Source of the DNA: Ctena decussata
Taxonomy: Eukaryota; Mollusca; Bivalvia; Lucinida; Lucinidae
Direction: 5' to 3'
DNA: 64,000 nt
Assembly (NCBI GenBank): GCA_963989385.1
Contig: OZ022508.1
Coordinates: forward strand, 32,758,166-32,822,165
In this document: positions 30,304-40,959 of the stretch, piece by piece
Layout: each line of letters begins with the position of its first letter
Numbering within the stretch: position 1 is the first letter of the stretch
The notes under the pieces: generated by a model
What the model was told of the DNA's origin: nothing
The model's database searches: none
What the model saw: only the letters and a program-made list of their open reading frames with translations
Program-made: the position numbers and the translations under genes

Positions 30304-30542
30304 TGAGCCACAACATGAGTAAATCAGCAAAGTAGCATGTGCACCTAATGAAGACTCAGATCAGCCTGGGCATCTCCTAGTCTGATCAGAGTCTTCTGTG
30401 CCCTTAAAGGGTAGCTAAGGGTCTAAGTTACCGTCATGCGGACAGCTAAGACACTGATCAGACAGGGGAGAATCCCAGACTGATCTGAGTCTTCGATGGG
30501 GGCACATGCCACTTTGTTGGTTTTGTGGTGTAGCAGCTCAAA
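30304..30542. mobile_element. Foldback MITE of the gagccgcgacac family
   Basis: Second copy 240 bp downstream: gagccacaacatgag..gtggtgtagcagctc, inner arms gcctgggcatctcc / ggggagaatcccagac. Confidence 0.7.
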
Positions 30543-30787
30543 TTATTCGTGTCTTAGTGCAATAGATAATTAAACTATGTCATAATGTGTTCAAAGTTTT
30601 ATCCTCTGAAATATTCAGGGTGAATATATTATTGAATTGCCAAATACATGTTAGTCCACAGTACATATGCATCACATAACATCTGCATTTTAGATATTCA
30701 ATCAAAGTTTGACCAGTACAACATGGCCTTCACTGTTTGTTAGTGTAGTTGAATGAAATACAACATAATGAGGCTCAAGACCAACTT

Positions 30788-30872
30788 AATGTGTCTTAAT
30801 TTTAGAACACCTAAAATAATCAATTTTCCATTAATTATTTTAGGTGTTCCAATATGTACACACATTATGGTA
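30788..30872. mobile_element. gggacacc foldback MITE (short)
   Basis: Palindrome aattttagaacacctaaaat..ttttccattaattattttaggtg, with taatgtgtctt / acacacatta ends. Confidence 0.65.
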
Positions 30873-31083
30873 AATGCAACATGGGATTAATACCCCTTCC
30901 CATACCTGTACTGTAGACTAGTCCAGTCAGTTACCATGCTTGCAAAAGTGTCTGTTGACCAAGACAGTCAACATTTTCCATTATTGGTGTGCTTTTGATC
31001 AAGAACCATTTTGCACATTTGCACAGTTACGTGGGGAGTTCAATAAGACTGTAGAACTCAGGGTTTAACTCACAGATTGGAAG

Positions 31084-32059
31084 ATGGTTTCAACATTATT
31101 TTTCAATATAATCCCCCTTTACTTCAATGCATTTAGCCCACTTTTCCATTCAGCAGTCTATGCCTTTGAAATAAAAGTCATCTGTTCGGTCCTCAAACCA
31201 AGCCTCTGTAGCAGCCTTGAGCTCATCATCGTCCCGAAATCTCGTTCCACGCAAGTGGGACTTCAAATTTCGAAACAGATAATAATCACTTTGGGCCAGG
31301 TCTGGACTGTATGGTGGGTGATTTAACTGCTCGAACTTGCACTCACAAATAGCTGCTTGTGCAACTCGACTCCACCCTTTGCTGATGATCTTGCATGTTC
31401 AGGTTTCTGGGTTGGTTGGTTGATTTGATGCTTAACGTCCACGGTAAACAACTAAGGTCATGTCGGGACGGTCAGTTAACCTAACCACACTATTCCTGGG
31501 CAGGCTTAGACCTCCTAAGCGGTTAACCAGTACTAAGTGCACATACTTTCGCCAGTAACTGACAACTGCCCTTCTTGAATCAGCGGAAGGAGAAACGAAA
31601 GTATGTGGCCAGACCGGGATTCGAACCCAGGACCTCTGACTTACGAGTCAGGTGCCCTACCGATTGCGCTACCCGGCCCGGCTCAGGTTTCTGGGTACAC
31701 ACCTGGCAGATACTTTTGACATGCCTAAATGTTCATGGATTATAGTGTAAACACTTCCATTAGAAATACCACATTCTGAAGTAAGTTTGGCAACTTTGAT
31801 TCGGCGATCATTTAGCACGTCTCTCATCAGGGTCAATCATCTCCTGGCTGATGACATCAGCAGGGCAACCTGGCCTTGGGTCATCTTCTTTAAAGTCTCG
31901 CCCACGTTTAAATTCTGCTGACCACTTTGCCACTGTGGAATACTTTGGGCTACTATCACAATATACATCAGCCATGCGCCGATGGATTTCTTTGGCGTTT
32001 GCACCCTCCTTAGTGAGGAAATTTATGACTGCTCTGAACTCAATATTCTGACTTTCCAT
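31084..32059 (-). pseudogene. mariner (DD34D) transposase, internally deleted
   Basis: The N-terminus starts MESQNIEFRAVINFLTKEGA at 32059 and has the paired helix-turn-helix pattern (YSTVAKWSAEFKRGRD, DDPRPGCP). After a frameshift near 31830 it continues NDRRIKVAKLTSECGIS, GMSKVSAR. Beyond the SINE it resumes at SKGWSRVAQAAICECKFEQL, followed by NHPPYSPDLAQSDYYLF, the third-aspartate motif, and a C-terminal tail with one TGA (31149 region). The segment with the first two catalytic Asp residues is deleted, so it is inactive. Confidence 0.88.
31413..31682 (-). mobile_element. tRNA-derived SINE inserted in the mariner element
   Basis: Perfect 14-bp TSD tcaggtttctgggt at 31399-31412 and 31683-31696. 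On the minus strand the tRNA-like head (tagcgcaatcggtaggg; ggttcgaatccc) is followed by a body with cccaggaatagtgtggttag and a tail with gttaagcatcaaatcaacc. The anticodon loop has 6 nt, so it is not a working tRNA. It is the same family as 61832-62060. Confidence 0.85.
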
Positions 32060-32371
32060 TTTTGCCTATGGGTTTAGGTTTTTAAACAAAAAGTAAGAGC
32101 AAGAAATGTACGTGTTGATAGAACTGCTGTTGTCATTCAACTGACAAAGGTTTACACTGCACAAAAAAGAAAAAAGAAATCTTGAATTGTATAGAAAAAT
32201 ACCGAGTTCTACGAACTTATTGAACTCCCCTCATACCTGATCGGTCACAACTGCATAGGTTTATGTGCATGTGACTGAGAGGATCCAGCTCTAATCAAAC
32301 TTGCTGTGTTAAATACTTGAAGCTGTGATATCAGGATTTTATTATTGAAAAGATAATTTAATATGTAAGGA

Positions 32372-32632
32372 AAAACCTCTGTGATTTTTCATTATTTTTA
32401 ACAAAGGGAAACAAATTTTGTGACTTCTTGATTTCAGTGCCCTTTCAAAGTGGCGTCTAGTCTTACATGTAGAAGAAAGAATATGCTCATATGGGAATAA
32501 GAAAAGAATTTGCTCATAGAGGAGCAGGTTCTTTTATTTATAAGTTGACCCGATTGAGAAAGAAGGCAAAAACAAAACTGAAAATGACAGAGTTGCTTCT
32601 CTTGAATGTGTACTTATTCTTGTCGTGAGAAA
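32372..32632. mobile_element. Foldback MITE, tacacctccat family
   Basis: Arms acaaagggaaacaaattttg, aagaatttgctcatagagg and aaatgacagagttgcttctc in the family order. Confidence 0.6.
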
Positions 32633-33116
32633 AGGTACCTCAGGGTATGTTCTGTAGTAATATTCAGACTTTGTACAGTTAAAGACAAAAAGTAATTCCA
32701 CAAAACTATTTTGTCATAGGCTTTAGTGCATATACATGTTTACAGGAAAATTAATTTATGCAGTTCTACTGAGCCAAACTTAAGATAATTACTATGATCG
32801 AAAAGCCACATGCACAATGCTGTAAATACTGTTTAAAGAACTAACATCTGCCCACTAAGTGTTAAGATATAGCTTGTCAGATTTTGTATAAATTTTGAAA
32901 ACATAAAATTTCCATTGATATTAAAGGTGACATTGGAAAAAAAAATAGACCAAAAACTTGAATGTAAAATTCAAAGTCATGCTATTAAAGTATAAGATGA
33001 GCAATTCTTATGAAACAAATATATAGCTTGCATTATTCATCAAGCTTGCCAATACCAAATTCTAATGCACTTACGTATGTAAAGCGACGTCTGCTATGTG
33101 TTTGCTATGGGTGCTA

Positions 33117-33340
33117 AGTAGCACACTTTTAAAGGTGAAAATGTGAAAAAGTGCATTAGAATGGGTATAATGTATTGAAAATTGTCATTGGGGAGGTAAA
33201 TCGTCGGTTTTATGGTGGCAAATTGCGTTTTACGGCTCAGCTGGCGCGTCGCCGTAAAACGAAATTTCTGACCATAAAACCGACGATTTACCTCCCCAAA
33301 TGACAATTTTGAGTACAGTTATTCCCTAAGTTATTGTAAT
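33117..33340. mobile_element. Foldback MITE, ggggaggtaaat family, arm A
   Basis: Self-palindrome: attgtcattggggaggtaaa, tcgtcggttttatgg and inversely ccataaaaccgacgattta, cctccccaaatgacaattt. An inverted relative is at 34035-34250. Confidence 0.8.
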
Positions 33341-33486
33341 CTATTGAACAAAAGTGCCAAAAATAATTCACAGTAAACATAAAAAGACACTAAAATCTAG
33401 GGGAAAATCGATTTTGTTAAAATTACTTTTGGTCCTTGACTGTAGATTTGCATGCAGGTTTGAGACTTTGCTGTTTCATACACACA

Positions 33487-33663
33487 CCGGGTAGGCGGCA
33501 ATTGAAAGCGCTCTTGACAATCAATTAACACAGACCAAAAACCGTTAGAAACAGCGTTTTGGATTCCAAATTGGCAACAATTTCCAATTGAAAACGCTGT
33601 TTCTAATGGGTTTTGATACGCGTTCTTCGATTGCATGAGCGTTTTCGAATGCTGCCTACCCGT
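33487..33663. mobile_element. Foldback element, gggtaggcggcaattg family
   Basis: Inverted arms ggtaggcggcaattgaaagcg / cgttttcgaatgctgcctacc and inner gttagaaacagcgtttt / aaaacgctgtttctaa. It lies between the two ggggaggtaaat elements. Confidence 0.75.
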
Positions 33664-34034
33664 TGTGATACATTCTAAATATAACCTCTCCTTGTTGTTT
33701 TAATTGCTATTCTTTTAGATATTAATTTCATTTAATATATTAATTTAACATTAATTTTATTTTAAGTCTGAAATCCATGATGTTTACTGCCTACAAAAAT
33801 GATTTTATTTCATGATTATTTAATATTTGTGTTGTTGAGCATGTTTTTCCTTGTTTAATATCATTTGCTTTCTAATTACCACAAAGTGTATTGGTACACC
33901 TCCATGTTTTCTGCCATTTTTGTCTTGTGTAGGTCCTGCAGAAGCAAGACATGGTGTCACCTTCGTGCAAAAAGTAAGTAAGTGTTTATATATTTCAGTT
34001 GGAGTTATTGACTTTTTGTGCTAAAGTGATGAAT

Positions 34035-34250
34035 AAGGGAATAACTGTACTCAAAATTGTCATTTGGGGAGGTAAATTGTTGGTTTTATGGTTGCGAATT
34101 TCGTTGCGACATGCCAGGGGAGCCCTTAAATGCAATTTACAACCACAAAACCGACAATTTACCTCCCTAAAATGACAATTTTCAATACAGATATCCCTAT
34201 CTAATGCACTTTTACATATTTTCACCTTTCATAGTGTACTACTTTGCATC
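34035..34250. mobile_element. Foldback MITE, ggggaggtaaat family, arm B
   Basis: gggaataactgtactcaaaa, tcatttggggaggtaaatt and the inverse half, with the outer flank gtgcactttt/ttcacctttca matching arm A in reverse. The two copies could pair across ~700 bp. Confidence 0.8.
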
Positions 34251-35350
34251 AGAATCAAGCCCTTTCAGCAACGTAAAACCAAAGTCAGCCAAAGAGCAAT
34301 GATGTTTCATAATGATGTCAGGTTTGCAACAATATATAGCAGGATATACTGTCACAAATTTTTGACATTATCCAATCAGATGTCGTGTTATATTCTGTAC
34401 CGAAGTAATTAAAAGAAACAATGAAGTCTTTTAATAGTGATCCTATAGATTTTATTAAAGTTAATTTCTAACTTTTTGTCTTTAAAATTTTAATTTCTGA
34501 ATTTGGCTTTTTGTTTCCGAAATATTTCCTAAAAGTTAAAGATGAGAGTCCAAAGGTTGAATATGTCGTTTCTAACGGACAGTATATCCGCGCGATAGCA
34601 AGCAAAACGCATATTACCAGTCCTGAATTTCTATTCTTTTATACCCAGTTGGAATGATGCAATGGCATGAACAACGCAATATACCTTTAGTCATCATCCC
34701 AACCAGGTCACCAAAAACGCCTTCAACCCTGAACCCTGCAGCCATTGGATGAAATTATATTGGTTAATCACCTGACCAACCAATATATTACAATTCCATC
34801 ACAAAAGCTGTACTTTTAGTCATGTGACACACCAGGTGCAGTGCCACCCCTACAATATATTTAAGTACAATCATCAAAAATTGACAGATAGTATATAAAA
34901 TCAGTCGAAAATATGTTATCTCTATAAATATTTCCTAAAACTGTCTATAATAAGTCAACAATGAAGGGCTTATTTATGCATATGTCATTGGAAATACTAA
35001 ATTTACCAATCACCTGACCAGTGCAGTGACCCTTCATTATTGCGTTATTATTTAGTATATTTAACAGTACATCTTAATAGTACATTTTAACAGTTTTCTA
35101 CAAAATCTTAAATTCTAATGTTTTTAATAAAAGAAGCATAATTCAACAAATTTAAATTATGAACTCATTAGGTCAATCATTATAAAATCATTCAAAGCCC
35201 TGCTTTGCAACAATTCATAACTGCATTAGAATTAGGTATTACTTTTCCAGCATTGGCTTCATTGTTGGTGGCGGCATAAATTTTGCAACAAGTTTTCTGG
35301 TTGAGCTCTTTTTGAGATAATGCACTGACAGGCAAAACACGGCATTCCAC
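34251..35350. other. No gene recognised
   Basis: AT-rich sequence. gcaatatacctttagtcatc and similar pieces occur, but no coding frame or clear repeat. Confidence 0.4.
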
Positions 35351-35354
35351 GGAA

Positions 35355-35570
35355 TTCTTGTTACTAAGGGAAACAACTTCTGTGAATATCTGTTTGCTTC
35401 CCAGGGTGACCAAACCCTTCCTAAAAGGGTCAACTCTTAAAGGAAAGAATTTGCTCCTAGAGGAGCAAATTCTTCCCTTCAAGAGTTGACCCCTGTTGAG
35501 AAGGGAGGTAAAAATGAAAATGGCAGAGTTGCTTCCCCTGAAAGTGTACCTGATTTACCGCTTCATCTGT
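35355..35570. mobile_element. Foldback MITE, tacacctccat family
   Basis: The best-preserved centre in the family: aaggaaagaatttgctccta directly followed by gaggagcaaattcttccctt, with gggtcaactctt / aagagttgaccc just outside. Confidence 0.75.
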
Positions 35571-35616
35571 TTCTATAATGGACTATTCTATCTTCAAACC
35601 TGGTCAAGTCTATTTG

Positions 35617-35785
35617 AGCCACAACATGACAAAACCAACAAAGTGGCACCTATGCTCAGTGAAGACTCAGATCAGCTGGCTGCCCAGGTGGAATGCAGTC
35701 TTTGCTGTATGCTTCATCAGTAGCTAAGGTTTTAAGCTACCTCCAGTAGCTAGGTTCCAAGCTTCCTCTTCTTTAGACCATAGTA
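35617..35785. mobile_element. Truncated foldback MITE of the gagccgcgacac family
   Basis: Has the left arm (gagccacaacatgacaaaac, caacaaagtggcacc, gactcagatcagc). The right arm is lost after the central tagctaaggttttaagctacc loop. Confidence 0.6.
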
Positions 35786-35970
35786 AGATGATAATGAAAG
35801 GCAGTGTGCCAATTACCGTTTGAAGAATTCTGTCGCTGGTGGTATTCTAAACTACAGTTAGAACTGAGGTGCATTCTTGTTTACCAAAAAATACTTGCAG
35901 AATGGCCAAAATTTCAGACCCTGATTGATACCAGTCTGATCTGGACATACACTTCCCACAAACACTTCTA

Positions 35971-36190
35971 TACCATAATGACCCTGAATATTCGGACAGA
36001 TAGGTCTGAGCAAACATTGTAGACACAGATCAAACTGCTCCTGAAGGAGCAGTTTGATCAGGGTCTGCAATGTTTGCCATGCACTTAGCATCATTTGGAT
36101 GCATTAATGTGTGTAAAATCCACTTTCTAAGAATTTTCTAACAATGATTGTCTGACTTTCAGGTGTCCGAAATTTAGGGTTAGTATGGTA
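35971..36190. mobile_element. MITE with taccata ends and central gatcagactgctcc hairpin
   Basis: TIRs taccataatgaccctgaata and taccatactaaccctaaat are both followed by ttcggaca. The centre is atcaaactgctcctgaaggagcagtttgat. It is the same family as 26447-26667. Confidence 0.75.
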
Positions 36191-36204
36191 AGTAAAATTC
36201 AAGA

Positions 36205-36725
36205 CGTATGGGTACACTGCTGTGTTTTTCTGCCATTTTTACAAAAGGCACAACTCCTGTTCTGTGACTTCGTGCTTGCTTCCCTTGGTGACGAAAAGCG
36301 AAAAAATTGAAGAGAAATTCTAATACCATATACCCGGTAATTTTCGCGGGTTCAAATTTTCGAGGTTAAGAGTAAAAAACATGAACATTAATTTTCAGGA
36401 TTATTAATTTTCACGGTTAGCAACATGCGGAAAAAGTAAAAATTGAGTTTTCACTTAAGCCAGTTCGTTCACTGACCTGCAGCAGGGCCGCAGCAGGCTA
36501 ATGAAAGAACTGGCTCAAGTGAAAAGTACCAACAATTACCGAAGCAAACAGAAACAAAATAAATGGACACTGTGTCTACAGAAGGTACTTTGTAAGAAAC
36601 AGGAAAATATTTCGCAAATACCGCGAAAAATGGAAAACCGTGAAAATTAACAAGTAAGATCACTATTGAGAATGGAGGCAAAAATGACTGAGTTGCTTCC
36701 CCTGAAAGTATACCCATTTACCTTG
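36205..36725. mobile_element. Foldback MITE split by a ~350-bp hairpin-bearing insert
   Basis: The tacacctccat family left arm (gggtacactgctgtg, ccatttttacaaaaggc) and right arm (gaggcaaaaatgactgagttgc) are separated by 36305-36655. That insert has inverted attaattttcacggtt / accgtgaaaattaac and an inner cacttaagccagttcgttc / gaaagaactggctcaagtg hairpin. Confidence 0.6.
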
Positions 36726-36837
36726 ATAATTTTATGTTATTGCCAAAGGTGATAATCATTAATGATGTTACTATTTTGAACAAAAATAGAATATTCTTGT
36801 ACAAATCCCTTGCTTGTATTTTTCTATGCGATCTGAG

Positions 36838-37152
36838 TTTTTAGCTCACCTGAGCCGAAGACTCACAGGTGAGCTTTTATTATGACCATGATCAGTCCTC
36901 TGTCTGTTGTACATCCGTCATCCGTCCATCCATCTGTCATCTACCATTTTCAAAGATCTTCTCTAAAACCACTTTCCATATCAAAGCCCACGGGAAGGGT
37001 CAGTGGGATGGGGGAACGAAAGTTTGTTCACGGACTCTTTGTCACATGACCAAGATGAAAAAAGTACATAAATACCACCACCAAACACTTTTCCAAGAAC
37101 AGATGCTTAGACTACTGTGGTTTAAAAAGACCCTGGATGGTGTTACACACAG
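36838..37152 (+). mobile_element. 5' part of a Helentron/Pearl-like element
   Basis: Starts tttttagctcacctgagccg with the hairpin mate cacaggtgagc, then gtcatccgtccatcc and one core unit. It is cut off at 37152 where the hairpin element begins. Confidence 0.6.
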
Positions 37153-37471
37153 GGTATAAACCAGTCCGCCAATTTTCCTTCCTGCAGAGACAGTCCATCA
37201 TAGTTGGCTTCCGCCGAGACTGTCCGCGATCTCTTGCTTCCTGCTGAGACTTCTGTACATGATAATTGTCTTCCTGATGAGACTGTCCGCGTGATTCTGC
37301 TTCCTGCCGAGGTTCTCGGCAGGAAGCAGAGTCACGTGGACAGTCTCGGCAGGAAACCAGTTTTCGAAGACAGTAGTCCCTTCAGGAAGCAAGAGATTGC
37401 GGACAGTCTCGGCGGAAGCCAAATATGACGGACAGTCCCTGCAGGAAACGAAAATTGGCTTACTGGTTTAT
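37153..37471. mobile_element. Long hairpin element with repeated internal units
   Basis: Ends ggtataaaccagt and actggtttatacc. The arms of ~155 bp pair around 37317 (gccgaggtt / ctcggc). Each arm consists of about four to five units resembling cttcctgccgagactgtcc. Because of the symmetry, a 74-codon ORF opens on both strands with nearly the same peptide (MASAETVRDLLLPAE on +, MASAETVRNLLLPEG on -). These are by-products of the palindrome and probably not genes. Confidence 0.7.
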
Positions 37472-37473
37472 AC

Positions 37474-37641
37474 CTTGTTACAGAGCCGTTTGTGGGCTGC
37501 CCAATATCCTGCTTGGCACTCTTTGCTGCAATATTTGATAAATCGGCAGCCTCCACAGCGTTTTAGGCTATCTGTCTTTCCTTCTTTATTACACTTTGCA
37601 CAGTAGTTGGGAGTGTTACCATCCGGTTCTGTATAATAGTC
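37474..37641 (-). CDS. Isolated exon encoding a MYND zinc finger
   Basis: On the minus strand, 56 codons lie between an AG at 37643-37642 and a GT at 37473-37472. They contain NYCAKCNKEGKTDSL, KRCGGCRFIKYCSKECQAGY and WAAHKRLCNK, that is C-x2-C, C-x2-C, C-x3-C, H-x3-C, a complete MYND finger (a protein-interaction zinc domain). No stop or frameshift is present. The predicted acceptor lacks a pyrimidine tract because a Helentron-like element starts 20 bp upstream, and the donor GT falls in the terminus of the hairpin element. It may be a real exon of an unrecognised minus-strand gene, or a gene fragment trapped among mobile elements. Confidence 0.7.
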
Positions 37642-37660
37642 CTGGGATGCTAACTTTTTT

Positions 37661-39673
37661 TTAGCTCACCTGAGCACGAAGTGCTCAGGGTGAGCTTTTG
37701 GGATACCCTGATGTCCGTCGTACGTCCGTCCGTCAATTTTTGCTTGTGTACACTCTAGCGGGCACAGTTTCGATCCAATCTTTATGAAACTTTGTCAGAA
37801 TGTTAGTCTTTATAAAATCTAGGCCAAGTTCGAAACTGGGTCATGTCGGGTCAAAAACTAGGTCACTAGGTCAAATCTTAGAAAAACCTTGTGTACGCTC
37901 TAGAGGGCACAGTTTTCATCCAAAGTTCATGAAACTTTGTCAGAATGTTTATCCTGATAATATCTAGGACATGTTCGAAACTGGGTCACGTCGGGTCTAA
38001 AACTAGGTCACTAGGTCAAATAGAAAAACCTTGTGTACGCTCTAGTGGACACAGTTTTGACCAATCTTTATGAAACTTTGTCAGAATGTTTATCTCCATA
38101 AACTATAGGCCAAGTTCGGAACTGGGTCATGTCGGGTCAAAAACTAGGTCACTAGGTCAAATCTTAGAAAAATCTTGTGTACGCTCTAGAAAGCATAGTT
38201 TTGATCCAAAGTTCATGAAACGTAATAAGAAAGTTTATCCTTATAATATCTAGAATAAGTTTGAAACTGGGTCACGTCGGGTCAAAAACTAGGTCACTAG
38301 GTCAAATCTTAGAAAAAACCTTGTGTATGCTCTAAAGGACACAGTTTTGATCCGATCTTTATGAAACATTGTCAGAATGTTTATCTCTATAAACTCTAGG
38401 CCAAGTTCGAAACTGGGTCATGTTGGGTCAAAAACTAGGTCAAATCTTAGAAAAACCTTGTGTACGCTCTAGAAGGCACAGTTTTGATCCAAAGTTCATG
38501 AAACTTTGTCAGAATGTTTATCCTCATAATATGTAGGACAAGATTGAAACTGGGTCATGTCGGGTCAAAAACTAGGTCACTAGGTCAAATCATAGAAAAA
38601 CCTTGTGTACGCTCTAGAGGACACAGTTTTGATCTAATCTTTATGAAACTTTGTCAGAATGTTTACTTCCATAAACTCTCGGCCAAGTTTGAAAGTAGGT
38701 CATGTCGGGTCAAAAACTAGGTCACTAGGTCAAATCTTAGAAAAACCTTGTGTAAGCTCTAGAAGGCACAGCTGGTATCCAAAGTTCATGAAACTTTGTC
38801 AGAATGTTTATCCTCATAATATGTAGGATAAGTTTGAAACTGGGTCATGTCGGGTCAAAAACTTGGTCACAAGGTCAAATCTTAGAAAAACCTTGTGTAC
38901 GTTCTAGAAGGCACAGTTTTCATCCAAAGTTCATGAAACTTTGTCACAATGTTTATCCTCATAATATCTAGAACAAGTTCGAAACTGGGTCACGTCGGGT
39001 CAAAAACTAGGTCACTAGGTCAAATCATAGAAAAACCTTGTGTACGCTCTAGAGGACAAAGTTTTGATCTAATCTTTATGAAACTTTGCCAGAATGTTTA
39101 TCTTCATAAACTCTCGGCCAAGTTTGAAAGTAGGTCATGTCGGGTAAAAAACTAGGTCACTAGGTCGAATCTTAGAAAAACGTTGTGTAAGCACTAGAAG
39201 GCATAGTTTTGATCCAATCTTCATGAGACTATGTCAAAATGTTTATTGTCCATATATCTAAGCCCCCTATGAAACTGAGTCATGTCGGCTCAAGGTCAAA
39301 TCTTAGAAAAACTTTGTGTACACCCTAGAGGGCACAGTTTTGATCCAATCTTCATGAAACTCTGTCAGAATGTTTATCTTAATGAAATCTAGGTAAAGTT
39401 TGAAACTGGGTCGTGTCGGGTCAAAAACTTGGTCACTAGGTCAAATATAAGAACGACCTTGTATACGCTCCAGAGGGCACAGTTTTGATCCAATCTCAAT
39501 GAAACTGTGTCAGAATGTTTATTTTTACAATATCCAGGCCAAGTTTGAAACATGTTGGGTCAAAAACTAGGTCAAATGTTAGTATGGTAAAAACTCTTAT
39601 AAATCTTCACCAGAGCCAGTAAACTGATTAATGCTCAGGTGAGCGATTCAGGGCCACCATGGCCCTCTTGTTT
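37661..39673 (+). mobile_element. 2-kb Helentron/Pearl-like element with 13 tandem ~145-bp units
   Basis: 5' hairpin ttagctcacctgagcacg / gtgctcagggtgagc, then gtccgtcgtacgtccgtcc. Thirteen units begin near cttgtgtacgctctagag (first at ~37742, last at ~39457). It ends with cagggccaccatggccctcttgttt, a short hairpin plus cttgttt. Each unit carries aactgggtcatgtcgggtca followed by aactaggtcactaggtca in most copies. Short ORFs are products of the repetition. Confidence 0.85.
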
Positions 39674-40955
39674 CACACAGAACAAAATGACTCTCAGAAG
39701 TCTCCTTTGCTCCATAACAATCCATCACCTAATGTTTTTAAACTGCTAATGTTTTTAAACTGTAAATAGTCATCTCTTATCTACAGACGGCTGTCCCATC
39801 CTCCTCACCAGGTTAACTGTACAGTCTGGAGCAATCGGAGCACCGCTTGGCCAATTCCGTGAATCAGACGTTGATTCATGGAACTGGCCGAGCAGTGTTC
39901 CGATTGAGTCTAGAGACTCCTGATCTTTATATGGAACACGAAAACGGAAGGGATGGTATGGCATGTGTGAACAATAATATTTAGATCTGACTGCATCTAT
40001 GCAGCCTGATCGTAACCTTCTTTCTTTGCATATTCAGTCTATGATTCTTTGGGAATCTAAAGAGTGGAGACTAATCAGTCTGAACTGATACACAGACTTA
40101 TTCTAATATTTACAGGCTTCAGATGGTTTAAAGCCCATGTCATGAGATGCAAAACAAAACAAACGGGAAGGAAATAAGATTAATAAAAAGTATTAATTTT
40201 ATCCAGAATTTTGTCCCTTGGAGCATACAATCGCATTCGTTTTACCTTTTGGCTCAAATAAACCTTTTAATAACAGTTACCAACCTTTTAATAACAGTAC
40301 CTTGAATTTCGAAATGTAAGCGGCCTTATACATGTAGCCTATATTCTAGACTATGCTGAAAACTTTGGTATGGGACGGCTTTATTGTTTACATGTATTTA
40401 AGAAATAAACATATTTATCCTTAATCTCTGGACATGTTGGTCATTTTTTCGTTGGACTCACCTATAGGATTGTATAAAGATTTTAACATGGTCACTTTTA
40501 CCCTCCACTACTGTCCACTAATATCCAACGGGTCACTAATTGCCTCCATAGAGTCAAATTTTGGAACACGCAAAACAGAAGCATGACTGTTCTAGTAGCA
40601 AAACAGTAGCATTTCCACATGACTATTACTGTTTAAATCTGCCGAACAGATTACCAGCTCGTCCAGGTTTCAGATCTTGACTCCTTGAAATTAGGAGTCA
40701 GCAAAGTCAGTCATACCCTCCCCTAAACACCTAATATTGCTTTTATCCTGATTTTAAACTTTTCTTACTTACACTTACTCTGTCATCTTTATTTCATCTT
40801 GCTTTTACACCTTTTTATTCCGCAGTATTTCACTTTCTACTTCTCCCAAATAATACTCGAAAGAGAGTTATGGATTGTGTTAAGGTATCTGTCCACTATC
40901 TAGCGACTCTCAGATGTCATTCTCCCATAAGGGTAAAGCTGAGTAGAAAACACAC
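39674..40955. other. No gene; one small palindrome
   Basis: Contains the aatcggagcaccgc hairpin at 39833-39906 and otherwise AT-rich sequence with no recognised coding frame. Confidence 0.4.
39833..39906. repeat. Hairpin MITE, aatcgga family
   Basis: aatcggagcaccgcttggcc..attccgtgaatca is inverted as tgattcatggaactggcc..gtgttccgatt. A second copy is at 48684-48750. Confidence 0.75.
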
Positions 40956-40959
40956 TATG

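Larger units (their letters stand above)
31030..32233 (-). mobile_element. Defective mariner transposon
   Basis: TIRs GGGGAGTTCAATAAGACTG and, from the right, GGGGAGTTCAATAAGTTCG lie just inside TA dinucleotides (31028-31029 and 32234-32235). The minus strand encodes the two ends of a mariner transposase. Its central catalytic part is missing and a SINE sits at the break. Confidence 0.88.

Noticed and set aside
31610..31682. tRNA gene on the minus strand (Thr/Arg-like)
   Set aside because: The anticodon loop has 6 nt, the sequence is embedded in a SINE body with a perfect 14-bp TSD, and a homologous SINE occurs at 61832.
37198..37428. Two 74-aa ORFs MASAETVR... on opposite strands as genes
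   Set aside because: They are consequences of the palindrome; one strand mirrors the other.
38514..39155. Two similar 68-aa ORFs (MFILII...)
   Set aside because: They arise from the ~145-bp tandem units of the Helentron-like element and have no independent coding signal.
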